This document shows, piece by piece, positions 11,520 through 23,885 of a stretch of DNA of 64,000 nt. Position 1 is the stretch's first letter. Each line of letters opens with the position of its first letter. The DNA comes from Parietaria judaica (taxonomy: Eukaryota > Streptophyta > Magnoliopsida > Rosales > Urticaceae). The position numbers and the translations under genes are program-made. A model generated the notes under the pieces. The model searched no databases. It was not told the origin of the DNA and worked only from the letters and a program-made list of their open reading frames with translations. The stretch is taken from the NCBI GenBank assembly GCA_954871525.1, contig OX940871.1, positions 18,599,086-18,663,085 on the forward strand. The letters are read 5' to 3'.

Positions 11520-11700
11520 GTGTGTCAGCCCGCGGGCCTGCTATCATCTGCTAGCGGGGGGGGGGGGGGGGGGGGGGGGGCTGACCCGTACAGGGTACGG
11601 CGCGGATGGAGCCCGAGGAGCTACCAGTGGTTACCCGGGGAATGCAATTGGCAAGCCAGGCCGTGCATGCCCGTGGGGCCTGACCTGCATGCTCAGGTTT
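11520..11700. repeat. 25-G homopolymer (11556-11580) in a short GC-rich island
   Basis: The run at 11556-11580 is 25 consecutive G. The flanks (about 11520-11555 and 11581-11700) are strongly GC-rich, unlike the AT-rich DNA around them. I do not recognise the island. It might be a fragment of a retroelement or an insertion from a GC-rich source. A run this long is also a place where sequencing or assembly may be wrong in length. Confidence 0.8.
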
Positions 11701-11887
11701 ACTCTCAATACTAGTGCTTTGTTTAGTGACAAAAAATTTGCTTATTACTTAGGGAGCTTGAGTAAACTAGTCAAATACAAACTTTGAAATTCACAAAATA
11801 GTCAATGTTTGGTTAATATTTTAGACTAACCAATTAACCAAACTAACGAACATAAAAAGGCATCGACACTCTTGATTATTAATAGAG

Positions 11888-12430
11888 AAATTGCACTTAA
11901 TAGCCAAATTGAAACATTTGATTAGCCAAATAGCCAACCTTTCTTTTTTCTTTGCAAAATAGTCAAATTGATGACGTGGCTATTTAATAACATATATTTA
12001 TACCTATAATACCCTTTTAACATATTAACGTGTATTAACGTATATTAACTAAGTATGTTTTCTTAAAAATAAGAACATTTACTTGTATAATAACATATTT
12101 TATACCTATAATACCTATATTAAATTGTATTAACTAAGTTAATTTGTTTAAAAATAAAAAAATGTGATTAAATTTTAGGGTTAATTAACGAAATGCCCAT
12201 TTTACACACACATTGGGTAGTTTTTTAAAAGGTTTGACAAAAAGGTATTTCGTACAATTTCCTTAAATTTTAACAAAAAATTAATTTCTTTTTAAACAAA
12301 TTAACTTAGTTAATACACGTTAATACAAGGGTAATAGGGTCTTTCGTGATTTATTAATGTGGTTGATTGGCTATTTGACAATGTTAATTAAAACATTGGC
12401 TATTTGGCTATTCGTATTAAAATTATTAAT
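11888..12430. mobile_element. Degenerate foldback element
   Basis: The left part has 'TAGCCAAATAGCCAA' (about 11922-11937) and 'GTATTAACTAAGTTAATTTG' (near 12127). The right part has the reverse complements of both (about 12290-12312 and 12395-12415). The arms are thus inverted over about 250 bp, separated by a different central segment at about 12178-12270. I could not identify ends or a target duplication. Confidence 0.6.
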
Positions 12431-12779
12431 TAATAATCTTAGTTATATAAATATAATATGCGACAAACTATTCGTATTAAAATTTTGAATATAATAGTCA
12501 ACTATTTTTAATACAAAATAAAATATGAACTAAATTAGGCTACAAATTAGACCACAAAAAAATTTTGAATACTTTATTGGTTGACTGATAAGTGTATACA
12601 TACAAAACACGTATAAACACTTCCAAAAAAATAACGTGTATGTGAATTAAACTTAAAATATAAAGAATTAACAAACATTAACATTAACGTGAACGTACAG
12701 TGAATTAGACATGAATTAACATACACTAACACAAAAAATCCACAATAGGTACACTTCTATCACAGTATCACCACACGAT

Positions 12780-13100
12780 CTGAGATGTGCGAATCGAGCT
12801 GAGAAAGCTCGCTGGGTTACTCAGCGTGGCCAAAGAGAAGACGGAATGCCGAGTCTGGGTCTCGCCGAAAGTTTTAGTCTTGAGGTGCGAGGAAATCTGT
12901 AGATGCTCGCACGTATATGAAGCTTGCTCAAATTTAAATATTGAGGAGTCGCGATTAGAAGCTCACAATCTGAGGTGTGGTCGGGCGTCACTATGAAGCA
13001 CTTCGATGGCTACTCGGTCTCGTCCTCGCACGTGACCTTCGGCTTGGTGATCCCCAAGTAGCTACACCGGCACCAATCGGATGTGCTGACATTGGTCTCA
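12780..13100. other. GC-rich island of unknown origin
   Basis: This segment is much richer in G and C than its surroundings and keeps a 69-codon frame open (12787-12996, +). I recognise no protein family on either strand. It could be a gene fragment carried by a transposon. The polypurine stretch at 13105-13125 follows it. Confidence 0.35.
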
Positions 13101-13492
13101 GAGATAGAGAAAGAAAGAGAGACCTGTAATTCAAAATTATGAAATATTAAATTAAATTCTTGTCAATTAAAATTAATTATGAGATTTATTCAAAAATAAA
13201 TTGATAAGGGCATACCAGTACAAAACAACACGATTCAGTAGCCACGCCATCAAATTGGTTATTCCGTGAAAAAATAAACAATCACAAGTTGACTAAAATG
13301 CAATCTCAACGTCTGCACATGGCTCTTACGTGGCATTTTTCTATTATTTATTCTCCTTTATTTAATAATGAGTGATGGATAATATAATTTTCTTATAGAT
13401 GAAATATACTTATAAATACTCTTCATCTCTCTATTTTGTTTGGCTTTGTACATGTTTAACTAGGGCCAGACTCAAACAATGACTTCAGGATG

Positions 13493-13493
13493 A

Positions 13494-13540
<47 letters not shown>

Positions 13541-13543
13541 ATA
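13493..13543. repeat. (ATAA)n microsatellite
   Basis: Uninterrupted ATAA repeats, about 12.8 units. Confidence 0.95.
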
Positions 13544-14532
13544 GCAATAAATTTGATCATAATTAAAAATTAATAATATCTCAAAACACATAATTATATC
13601 AAAATAGAGAGCGTATTGGTTTCAAATTATAGAAATATTCTAGAATTGAATCGGTATAAAACATATGTACAAATTCTCTCTCAATGTTCACGATCAAATA
13701 GTGTGACAAGACATATTCTATCTTGTTACGAAGTGCAATCTTGACTAAATTTATTTTTTTTGAAAAAGAACGCTAAGTTGTAGCAGTGCAAATCGACAGA
13801 GTAAGAATCAGAGTTATCACTCTTAATTTACAACATCAGATAGAAATTCGATTATTTTTGTGTTCTTCAACCATTCACAAAGAAAAAAAAATCATTGTCA
13901 AAGAAACAAACTCTTGTGGTTTTTGGAGTGAATAAAATTGATGGACCTTGATGACCATTGACTCGACTGTATTCCCATCAAAGTCTTTTAGGTAAAATTT
14001 CTGAACAATTTTAATTTATAATCTTCTCTGAATGATATTCGCAACTCTTCGGGATCTAAAGCTGAACCAAATACAATCGATTCTACGAATCCCTCTTTGA
14101 ACTGGTTATCCCATTTGAGAGTATCATTATGTAGAAAATATGTGCTCTGCAATATTTCTCACTGTTATTTGAGTCGTTCCTCTACAAAGATCATGTAAAA
14201 CACTAAAATCATGAAGTTCTATATTTGAATATACCACAAAAATATCTCACCTTTCTAATAAATCGCTCAATCCATTATCTCCAAGCTTTTGTAAGAATTA
14301 TCTTTTCGGATCTGAAAAGAGACATTGCATTCAAAATATCTTGAGATCGGAACATGAGGGCATTAGAAGGGAGCTAGTGATATCTAAAAATTATTTCATC
14401 AAATGCATAATGAACACAAACTAAAACTAGTGATCATCTTATGAATTGATTTAACTTCATCACATTGACTATATGTTTGTCTTTCAGATGTTAGATTCAA
14501 TAAAACTTCACACTTTGCACTCAACATCTTCT

Positions 14533-14558
14533 TTCTTCTTCTTCTTCTTCTTCTTCTT

Positions 14559-14588
<30 letters not shown>
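14533..14588. repeat. (TTC)n microsatellite
   Basis: Uninterrupted TTC repeats, nearly 19 units. On the minus strand it reads as an artificial poly-arginine frame, which should not be taken as a gene. Confidence 0.95.
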
Positions 14589-14589
<1 letters not shown>

Positions 14590-14894
14590 AACAACACAAA
14601 ATATTACAACAAATACATACAAGTCCACCAAGCCCCGTCATAAACACCATAGATCCCTTCTTGACCCAGATGGCTTCATTCTCTATCCAAAAGAAACTAA
14701 TCCTCCAAACTTCCATTAGAAAGTTATATTTCGTCAAAGACTAGGCACATACCTTTCTGTAGTCCGAGTCTTTTCCATAAGCCTTTATCCACACGTCCAT
14801 TCCATCCATCTTGCGAGCTCAAGCTTTCTCCATAGCCATTGTAATACCTCCATTTAACCATGAAGAAATCGTCCAAAATTGAGAACCCTTCCAA

Positions 14895-15560
14895 TAGGGA
14901 TGAACAAAAGAAACCGTTAATCGATTTTTTTACCAAATGCCGATAAGACCGCAAACCCAATTAAAGCGGTTAAAACCGAATATACCAACAAACAAACAAA
15001 AAAAGAATACCCGGATTAGAATAAAATAGGTTTTCAGTTTTGATATGAAAACCGCAACCGCATACCCGTCTATACCGCTTTGTCACTATATCTTCTATTA
15101 TTATTTTTATCGGTAATAGTCATGCTTATCACAATAAAAAATAGTATTTATGTCACTCCTTTGTCCAATATTATAATCTAGCAATTATTGCAATACTTGT
15201 TTTATTGTGTAGTTGTGGATGGTAAGAACTTAAACTTACTTTTATTAGTATTTTTTTTTTGTTATTACTTCTTGCTTCAATGTTGTAGGGTCTTCTAAGA
15301 ACTATACCAATGTTATTTATGTACTGTGAGACTATTTTTTGTATAATAGATATGTGCAGTGCATTTTTGAAAGCGATAAATGTGAGATAAAATACTGATA
15401 TTATCGCAGCAGAAACCTAATACCGATTATACACTAGATACAATATTTCTTCTTAAAAAATTAGACATTCGGTTTTCATTTTAAAAAATATTAAAATATA
15501 ATATTCAGTCTATTATTTATTAAATACCGCACCAAATACCATAATTGCCACCACTACCAT
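14895..15560. mobile_element. Probable hAT-type MITE remnant, related to 20886-21438
   Basis: The left edge 'TAGGGATGAACAAAAGAAACCG' region, the phrase 'AAAGCGGTTAAAACCGAATA' (near 14964) and the interior organisation match the element at 20886-21438. A matching inverted right end was not found, so this copy is truncated or diverged. Confidence 0.5.
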
Positions 15561-16408
15561 CCAACTTTGGAATGAGACTTATAACCCATAATCTCATCTG
15601 CTTTTTATTTGCACATTAAACATATAATCTCAAATCGGAGATATCACTTAGAATATTTATGCTCAACACTATTTTCTTAGTCAACTCAGCGTGATCCATG
15701 TGTTTAAGTACTTTAATAACGATTATCAGAGATATCATTTTGTTTTCCAACATTTTATTTGAATTCTCTCTTATGTTATAATAATAATAAAATAATAAAA
15801 AAATCAACAACTTAAGGTTTTCCTTATTTCCATAAATATATGCATATATACATATTATTTTTGTATTTATTTCAATACAAAAGGATATCTATTATGTTAT
15901 GCTTCCTCGTGAATCTCACAAATCTCTCAACGATTATTGCTAGCGTAAGGAAAGTTGAAATTATAACTTTAGTATAGAAAACTATTATACTTGACTTGAC
16001 TGTATTATATATATTAATAGCTAATACACCTATGAGATCAATTGCTTGGATTCTAGTATAGGTTCCTCTTTCTACAAAGGATTAAATTGTTATTTTTAAG
16101 AACAGCGGAAATGAAATAATGAAGCTGGTAATTATTTTAGTGTCGAGTTGGTAATTTTATAATCAAATAACATAAAAGTTAAATATTTTCTTCTTAAAAA
16201 ATAAAAAGAAAAATTTAAAATTACTTTTGGTGAAATAGTGAGGATACATTCGACTAGAAAAAAAAAACATAAATCTCATATAATTAGAGGGCCCGATTCA
16301 TATTAAGATTATAAAGAGAAGGTCATTTTCACATTAATTGGCCAAATACTTTTTGTTTTATAACTTCAAAACTCTTATCTTTAACGATCAAAAAGTTAAA
16401 ATGAACAC

Positions 16409-16410
<2 letters not shown>

Positions 16411-16464
<54 letters not shown>
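16411..16464. repeat. (AAT)n microsatellite
   Basis: Uninterrupted AAT/TAA repeats, about 18 units. Confidence 0.95.
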
Positions 16465-16466
<2 letters not shown>

Positions 16467-19400
16467 TTTTCTTATTTTGAAAATTGAGGGGTCAAATAGA
16501 TAAATCAAGAATGTCAATGTTAGTATTTATAATAACGGGATCTCACATAGAACCTAATAATTTAAAATAAATAAAGATTTGCAGGAAAATCTAGAAAAAG
16601 ACCCTAAAACTTGTGTCAATAAGTCTCAATTATAACGGGCTACGTAGCTCATATATGTATATATTTATTTCACATATGTTTTTATTTAGTTTTGTGTGGA
16701 ATATTTCTAAGTTCTAATATATATAATATATATTATGTATAATATATAAATTATAATCATACATACATCAGCATTGGTGGGCGAGACCAGTCAATCAGAC
16801 ATTGTTTTGGTCAAATTTCGCATGCAAATAATTATATAATATATAGAAGCAGTTTCTTTCAATTTTTATTTACCTCATAAATAACGTATATTCAACGTTT
16901 TATTCACTTGTATCTCATGATAGTCCAATAATATATTTCATTATGCCTCTGTTGATAACATTGCCAAATAATTTATCACCCTAACTTTGGGATTATCGAG
17001 TATATTTCAAGATAAATTATTGTTTATTGAAAAACTTAATAAGTTAGCTTCTACTCATAAATAGTAGTTTGATTGAAAGGCTTACATTAATTGAATTAAC
17101 GAATTTACAATTCCGACCCAGCCCTGGGCAAGGTTGGTATATTTTCAACTTATTTGTAAAGTTTAAATATTATTGTTCAATTCAATCCAATCCAAGCTCA
17201 ATCTCATTATTTATGCGTAAGCTAAGTTTATCAAGTAAATATATTCTAAGAAAACAAACATATTACAATTGAAAATAACATGTAAATATAAATACATATA
17301 TATATATAAAGTATATGTAAAATGGATGAAAAAATTCGTAAATAAATAAATAAATAATGGCGAGTGATATATTGGAAAACGTATGTTTCCGGAAAATTAT
17401 CATTATTTTACAAATTTTATTTTAATTTGCGCTTTTAAATTTAAAATTTATAAATACTTTCTTATATTTAAAATGAGAATTGAATCATACAAAGTTGAAA
17501 AAAATGAGTGAGTTATGAGAATTATAGAAGGACCGGACATTTTAGCTATTTTAATAGATTCTATAAATATTAGACAACTTTTCTTAAACAAAATTTAAGA
17601 ATATATTTTAATAATTTTGAGAACTTATGTCACAAATAACTTTGGCTCTTAATTTGATTAGATGGTCCAAGTTTAATAAATGAGATATACAGCATAACAA
17701 AGTCAAGTAGCTATTTGATAAAAAAAAAAAAGTCAAGTAGCTACGAAAAACAAAGTTACAACTATTTATGAATCAAAACAAAATTATAATTTATAAAGAT
17801 ATATTTTGAGGGTGATAGTCAAATAGCGAATATGTATAAAAATCAATATTAAATAAATCATAATTTTGGTATAATTATGCATATATCCATGTGTACACTA
17901 CTTACGTATACATTAAGTTCAATATATTTCTCACATCTCTCTTTCCTCTTTGTAAGTCTTAATTTGAACTTGAATTCTAGAAGAAAAAAGAAGAAGAAAT
18001 ATCTAAAGAAAAACTTTTTCTTCATTTTAGGAATATTCTTAAATGAAATAAAATGTATATACATTTGAATGTTCAATTTTTGTTTCAAAATAATTTTCAC
18101 CTATAATTAATCTTATTTTAAAAAAATAATATTTATTATATTATTACATAGTACACTAAACAAATGTTTATATATATGTTTTGCTTTTACCAAATTAATT
18201 AGGTTTTTTTTATTAAAGTTGGCAATTTAAGGCCAGACACGAGATACAACCTTGTTACGACAAAATGTACATGAACTTGAGTCGACTTTAACTAGATTTG
18301 TGTCTACTCGCGTTGAATATGATTAATACGATTAAATAGTGAAGGAACAACAACACAAATAAAACAACATGACATGATCCAGTTCAATAAAGATTAATAA
18401 ATAAAATATTATTTTTACACATTTGATGTATGTTACAAGTGGCTTAGTCATTATATTTTAAATTATTTTATTTTAGTTATTACATTGTTCAAGATTGCTA
18501 ATAATAAAATTTTACATTATATAATTACATTAGTTAAAGTTAAATATGTCTATATGAATCAATTTATCATTTAATAATACTATGAAAAATTAATACGTTA
18601 AATGAGTAGACATGATACACAAGGTTATCTAATACGGTAAATCTGTCTTGGTATCATCTTCGGACGTAATTAATAGATGTAGTGGTGTGAATCAATATAA
18701 AATTCGGCAAAAAAAAATGTTTAAAACACGGCATGTACACGACACAAACACACGAATTGTCACCCTTATTTTTAATCACGGTGGCGGGTGGTCGGATAGT
18801 TCTAAAGAGTTGAAATCATTAAAATTCGAAGAATGAAAATATAAGAATATTTATTTTAATTTTCGTAAAAAAAATCAAATGGAAGCCAGAAATCTGCGCC
18901 TAAATGGAATGAATTGAAGAAGAAAAAATCTCCACCGATGATATTTTCACATTGGTTCAATCGGCGATGAAGCTAAACTACGCAAAGCTTTTGAGTCATT
19001 TCCCATCATGTAAATTATTATTATTATTATTATATAAAGCCATATTTCATTGATGTTGTTCCACTAAAAGTCAAAAGGTGAACCAGAGAATAATATATAT
19101 TGGGATATGCGGTATAAATACCCAATCTAATATCAAATTATCAGTATATCGCTAATTTCGTTTTAACAACAATCATATACAAAGGCCATTAACCAGTATC
19201 GAGGTCAAACTTCATCCATATCGTGTTAACGTTTGCTAAGCTAGAGATACGAGTTCGTCTCAATTATGATAAAAAAATAATGTTGAACAATTAATGCATT
19301 ACATGTAATAAATTGGCCCTCCTCAACGTTGTTTTATAATCCTTAAAATTAAGTACTTGTGCCGCAAATATCCCTAATATTAAAGTAATTTTTTGTGCCT

Positions 19401-19509
19401 CTGTGGAAGCTACGCGTCGCAGTCGAGGGCATCTTCGGCATTCACAAGAAGTCGCAAAGAATTTGCTCATTTCAATTTTCAAACTAACTATAAAAAAGCA
19501 AATTCTATT

Positions 19510-19648
19510 ACCAGAAACCACTTTCATTCACAAAGCTCCCTTTGTTTCTCTGAGCTCTGCTTCAGACGAAGAACAAAGCCGAACGAAACGACAACACTTT
19601 GACAAGGCTTGAAGATCACTAAAACTATATTTGTATCTGCAAAGCCAG
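19510..19648 (+). other. Probable 5' UTR exon of the Sec14-like gene
   Basis: A non-AT-rich segment ends in CAAAGCCAG followed by GTAAATAC, a good splice donor at 19649. A matching acceptor, GTGGATGTAG at about 21680, lies about 30 bp before the start codon at 21713. This would make a 5' UTR intron of about 2 kb holding two hAT-type elements. Without transcript data the exon's left edge is a guess. Short open frames over this exon do not look like real proteins. Confidence 0.5.
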
Positions 19649-20189
19649 GTAAATACATATGTGTGTGTATATATATATATATATGTATATGTAGTTAATG
19701 ATTTTTTTAGCATTAAAGGGTGTAATCTATGGGGGATTTCATTTATAAATTTACCTCCTTTGATTAGATTTACACAGTTATGGTTTCTTACTCAAAAATA
19801 GGAATATCAGATTTTCTATGCTTTCTTCTTCTTTTATTTATTATTTATCTATTTATTATATTGATGTTTTCTTAGTTCTTCTTGTAACATAAAATAAAGG
19901 ATTGAACACGACTTTTCTCCTAATGAAATGGTAAAAGATTAATTATGATTTATTTGTTTCAAAATATTTAATCATCATTAACATGGAAATATGAACGTTT
20001 CACAATTATTGAAGATTAAAAAAAATATATATATATGGAAATATACGAGATCAATATAAATCTTACGGTTTTCTATGAAATTTAATGAAATAACAAGAGA
20101 AGGACAGTAGTTTGGCAAGCGGGTGATTTTGACTCTTCACCGATAAATGAAGGGGCGAAAGTTATTAATGAAGAATTAGTTTAGATGTA

Positions 20190-20466
20190 GAACTAGAGCT
20201 GAAACTCGCGAATCACTATTACTATTCGCAACTCGTCGCGATTCACTGTTGTTGTTCGCGACCAGTCGCGATTCGGCGTCAAAAATCGCGACCAGCCGCG
20301 ATTCGGTGCATCGTCGCGACTTTCTCTCTCTCTCTCCCTCTCTCGTTGTCTCACATAGTAACACCTCTCTCTCTCGACGAGTCGCGACCATCGCGAGTTC
20401 TACAGTGACGATTTTTGGCGATTGAGTCGCGACTCGTCGCGACACCGCGAGTTGCAGAAACTTCTA
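20190..20466. mobile_element. hAT-type MITE with many CGCGA motifs, in the presumed 5' UTR intron
   Basis: The left end 'TAGAGCTGAAACTCGCG' and the right end 'CGCGAGTTGCAGAAACTTCTA' resemble inverted repeats of the element at 54468-54745. Between them GTCGCGA and TCGCGAC recur many times on both strands, with a CT-rich patch in the middle. I could not find a convincing 8-bp duplication, so the exact ends are uncertain. Confidence 0.65.
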
Positions 20467-20885
20467 GGAAATAACTGCATAACAATTAGGTTAACGACAT
20501 TAAAAAAATTTCAAAGTTAATTATTTTGTTTCTCACAAAAAAATTATCTAATTTTTTATTTGATTTAATAGAATTTTAAATGTGCTATGATTCTTTCTCT
20601 CGAAGTTGCATGTGTCCAAATCTAAACAACAATTTAAATTTCGTTAAATCAATAAGCAAAATTGGATAGAAGAAAAATAATGAACATTGATAACTTCAAT
20701 TGAAAAAAAAAATAGTGAACATTTATAACTTAAGCTTTAAAAAGTTTAGTTATGCCACAGAAAATAAAAATACTAAGTACTAATATCGCTTTGGTATTAA
20801 CCCTATAAATATTGTTGGGGTTAGGAGTTGTGATTTTCATTCCGATGCTTGAATGTCTCGTGTGGATAATAGATAAGCTCGACAT

Positions 20886-21438
20886 AGGGGTGAACGAAAA
20901 AATTGTAAACCAATTTTTTTACCAAAAAAATGATCAAACCGATATAAAACGCAACCGCTATTAAAACGGTTAAAACCGAATAGATCGAGAAAAAAAAGAG
21001 AGATTGAAACAGGGTTTTGGTTTTAATGTGAAAACCGCAACTGCTTACCCGGTTTTATCGCTTTGACTAAATCTAATATTATTTATTATGTCTCGTACAT
21101 ATTAACACATCAGAATGATTTTTCATATTTACTATCTTCGTATAATATTAGTAGTTTGTTTATGTGGAATATTGTGTAATATTAGTATTTAATAGTTTGT
21201 ATATGTATATTTATGTAATATTAGTAATCAATTTATGTAGATGTATATATTAAAATCGATAAAATCGAGCAAAAAACTGATATTGCTGCAACCGAACACC
21301 GAATATCGTTTATAAGGTAAATGTGGCTTTCATCTTTAAAAATCGGGTATTTGGTTATCATTTTCTAAATGCCGAAATGCACTACTCGGATAATTATTTG
21401 TCAAAAACCTCTCGAAATACCTTTTTGTTCACCCCCAC
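20886..21438. mobile_element. hAT-type MITE, in the presumed 5' UTR intron
   Basis: The left end 'AGGGGTGAACGAAAA' and the right end 'TTTTTGTTCACCCCCAC' are inverted repeats. The interior has 'ACGGTTAAAACCGAATA', shared with 14895-15560. The flanks share 'ACATA', but a clean 8-bp duplication is not visible. No transposase frame. Confidence 0.65.
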
Positions 21439-21606
21439 ATAATAATTTTCGAGGCCTCGGGGAAAAAAAGTAAAAATTCATACATGTTTATACTATATTA
21501 CGAGGCCTTTTAATTAGGACATAATATAATAAGAAACAAGCATGTTACATGCGTGTATAGAACGTATATATATATGTATATATATTAACATGTGAATTGT
21601 GAAGTT

Positions 21607-21660
21607 ATTATATAGTTTTTTTTTTTTTTTTTTTTTGAAAACTATTATATAGTTTTTCTC
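21607..21660. repeat. Poly(T)21 tract between two copies of ATTATATAGTTT
   Basis: 21 T residues (21616-21636) followed by GAAAACT are bracketed by a direct duplication ATTATATAGTTT starting near 21607 and 21644. This looks like insertion of little more than a tail, as an aborted LINE or SINE integration would leave. It lies just upstream of the Sec14-like start codon. Confidence 0.6.
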
Positions 21661-21712
21661 ACGCGCACTTTGGTGGATGTAGTTGCTTCAACACAAATAC
21701 GGCTTGGCCAAA

Positions 21713-23885
21713 ATGCAATATTTAAGGAGAAAACCGGTTCAAAATCACCCCATTGTTGACTCAGCAGACAAGGACGCAAAGGTAATTATTTAATATATGA
21801 CATTTACAATCCATGTTCCTCTTTATTGTGTTACTTCGAACTTGATAATACTTGTGTGATATATGAAAAACAAATAATCACAATTTCTATATTTTTGTTA
21901 TTATTATAATTTCAGGTCAAAGAACTGAGAGAAGCTATTGGACCACTATCTGGGCGTAGTTTAAGATATTGCTCGCAAACATGTTTTAGGAGGTACCTTG
22001 AAGCTCGGAATTGGGACGTCGAAAAAGCGAAGAAAATGTTGGATGAGTCGCTTAAGTGGAGGGCTAGTTATAAACCCGAGGAAATTCGTTGGGTAAGAAA
22101 ATATATAAAAAGAAAATTAAGATTTTTTTTAATGAGAATGGAAAAAGGGAAAAGTGAAAATATTTATTATTTATTTTGGAATTTAAGAAAACATAAAGTT
22201 CTGTTGGAAAGGTAAGAAAAAATTATCGATGAATTAATTCGGAATTTAAGATCAAGCACAATATACAATATATTTATTTAATCACCCTATTTTGGTTAAA
22301 AACTTGTCATGTAATAATATATTTTTGTATAGTATCTAACAATATCTATTTCTTTGATGTGTAGAGTGAAATAGGTCACGAAGGTGAGACAGGAAAGGTT
22401 TCGAGGGCTAATTTCCGAGACCGCCAAGGAAGACCCGTGCTTATAATGAGGCCTGGAATGCAGGTTTGTCACTTTTAATTTCAATATTTATATATATATA
22501 TATATATATATATACTTCAAATCCTTAACTTTATTATTGTTTAAAGTAAGTGGTTAGAGCACAAACAATTATTTTAAAGCATATGATAAAACTCACAAGT
22601 ACAGCATTTTAATTATAATATTGATATAAATTATTGCACAAGTGACATCATTAAAGGTAAAGTCACTATTGATAATAATATAGATTATAGACCTCACTGA
22701 GGTAGATAGATAGATCGAACTTTAATCTTTAAATGAGGTCACATAAATAATATATTTCTGTTATTTTTTACCAAATAAAGGGATTACATTATACAACAAA
22801 TAAGAAGTTAAAAAGATGGTTGACTGATTGGAAAAAAAAAAAAAAATCTCCCTCAATTTACTTGTGTAGTTGTTTGTCACCCTTTTCTTTATGCTGCAAA
22901 AAAAATCAATTTTTTACGGCATAATGACTCAATGTTTATGGGGTGGGAGGGACGAGTGAGCCTGCGCCAACTAAAGAGAAAACACATGTTTTTTTTTGCT
23001 AATTAACCATTAATTATTTAAGTACACTGGTGTAATTTTATACATTTTTTCTTCAGAACACAAATAATCCGGATGACAACGTAAAATTTTTAGTGTACCT
23101 TCTGGAAAATAGCATTCTTGACCTCCCCGAGGGTCAAGAGCAGATGTCTTGGCTAATTGACTTCACCGGATATTCGTTGACCACCAACATCTCGGTCAAA
23201 GCGTGTCGCGATATCATAAACATCTTGCAAAGTCACTATCCGCAAAGGCTTGCTGTTGTTTTCATCTACAACCCGCCGAGAATTTTCCAAGCACTCTACA
23301 AGGTTAGTTTGGTCACTCGATCGTTTTTACGGAAATTATTGACACCGATAAACAATTCAAAATACGTAAAACTATTTTTGTACAAAGTTTCACGCGATGA
23401 GCAGTATTCAGTTTTTATAAAATAATCGCACCGAAATACTTTTATATTTTTCCATATCTCTAGCGTCATTATTTGAAACGGTAGATACATTATTAAAAAA
23501 ATCCTTACCTATTCCAAATACAAAATATTTGCTTAACTTATTTTATTAAAAATATTAGAGAGAACAATATACCGAAGAAAATGTACCGCACCACATTTGT
23601 CACTTTCACTCTATGTGACATTGTTCTTGTATGTGTGTATATCTATAGGCGGTGAAATACTTTATAGATCCAAACACGGCACAAAAGGTGAAATTTGTTT
23701 ACCCGAAAAACAAAGATAGTGACGATACAATGAAGGCGTTCTTTGACATTGATAACCTTCCTAACGAGTTTGGTGGGAAGTCAACTCTGAAGTACGACCA
23801 CGAAGAGTTCTCGAGGCTGATGGCTCTGGACGACATCAAAACGGCTGAATTTTGGGGTACCGGCAAGCCTCTTGCTTCGGCATAG
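21713..23885 (+). CDS. Sec14-like CRAL-TRIO domain protein
   Basis: Five coding exons, all GT-AG: 21713-21781, 21916-22092, 22365-22463, 23057-23302, 23649-23885 (275 residues). Sec14-like proteins bind and exchange phosphoinositides and other lipids between membranes; the ligand of this small plant subgroup is not known to me. Residues about 24-80 form the CRAL-TRIO N-terminal helical region ('RRYLEARNW', residues 48-56). The lipid-binding domain follows: 'GRPVLIMRPG' at 104-113, 'WLIDFTG' at 147-153, 'HYPQRL' at 175-180, 'YNPP' at 186-189, and the closing 'LPNEFGG' at 234-240. The start is the first ATG after the presumed UTR acceptor and gives the short N-terminus usual for this group. There is no GOLD or Nodulin domain, so it is a single-domain member. 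It converges on the ERD7-like gene, with about 1 kb between the stop codons. Nothing in the frame is broken. Confidence 0.93.
22489..22514. repeat. (TA)n microsatellite in an intron of the Sec14-like gene
   Basis: Uninterrupted TA repeats, about 13 units, just downstream of the donor at 22464. Confidence 0.9.

Larger units (their letters stand above)
13110..19480. other. AT-rich intergenic region with microsatellites, no gene seen
   Basis: About 6.4 kb with only short open frames, none resembling a known protein. It contains a tetranucleotide, a TTC and an AAT microsatellite (listed separately), a hAT-like stretch near 14.9-15.6 kb and a possible MITE near 18.2-18.8 kb. The last has similar inverted ends ('GTTGGCAATTTA' near 18218 and 'GAATTGTCACCC' near 18753) but no clear target duplication. 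Confidence 0.4.

Noticed and set aside
14399..14737. 112-codon minus-strand frame with a run of arginines
   Set aside because: The arginines come from the (TTC)n microsatellite; the flanks resemble no protein.
19393..19612. Plus-strand frames of 69 codons upstream of the Sec14-like gene as its first coding exon
   Set aside because: They do not resemble Sec14-family N-termini, and the frame does not join to the ATG at 21713. The segment fits a 5' UTR better.
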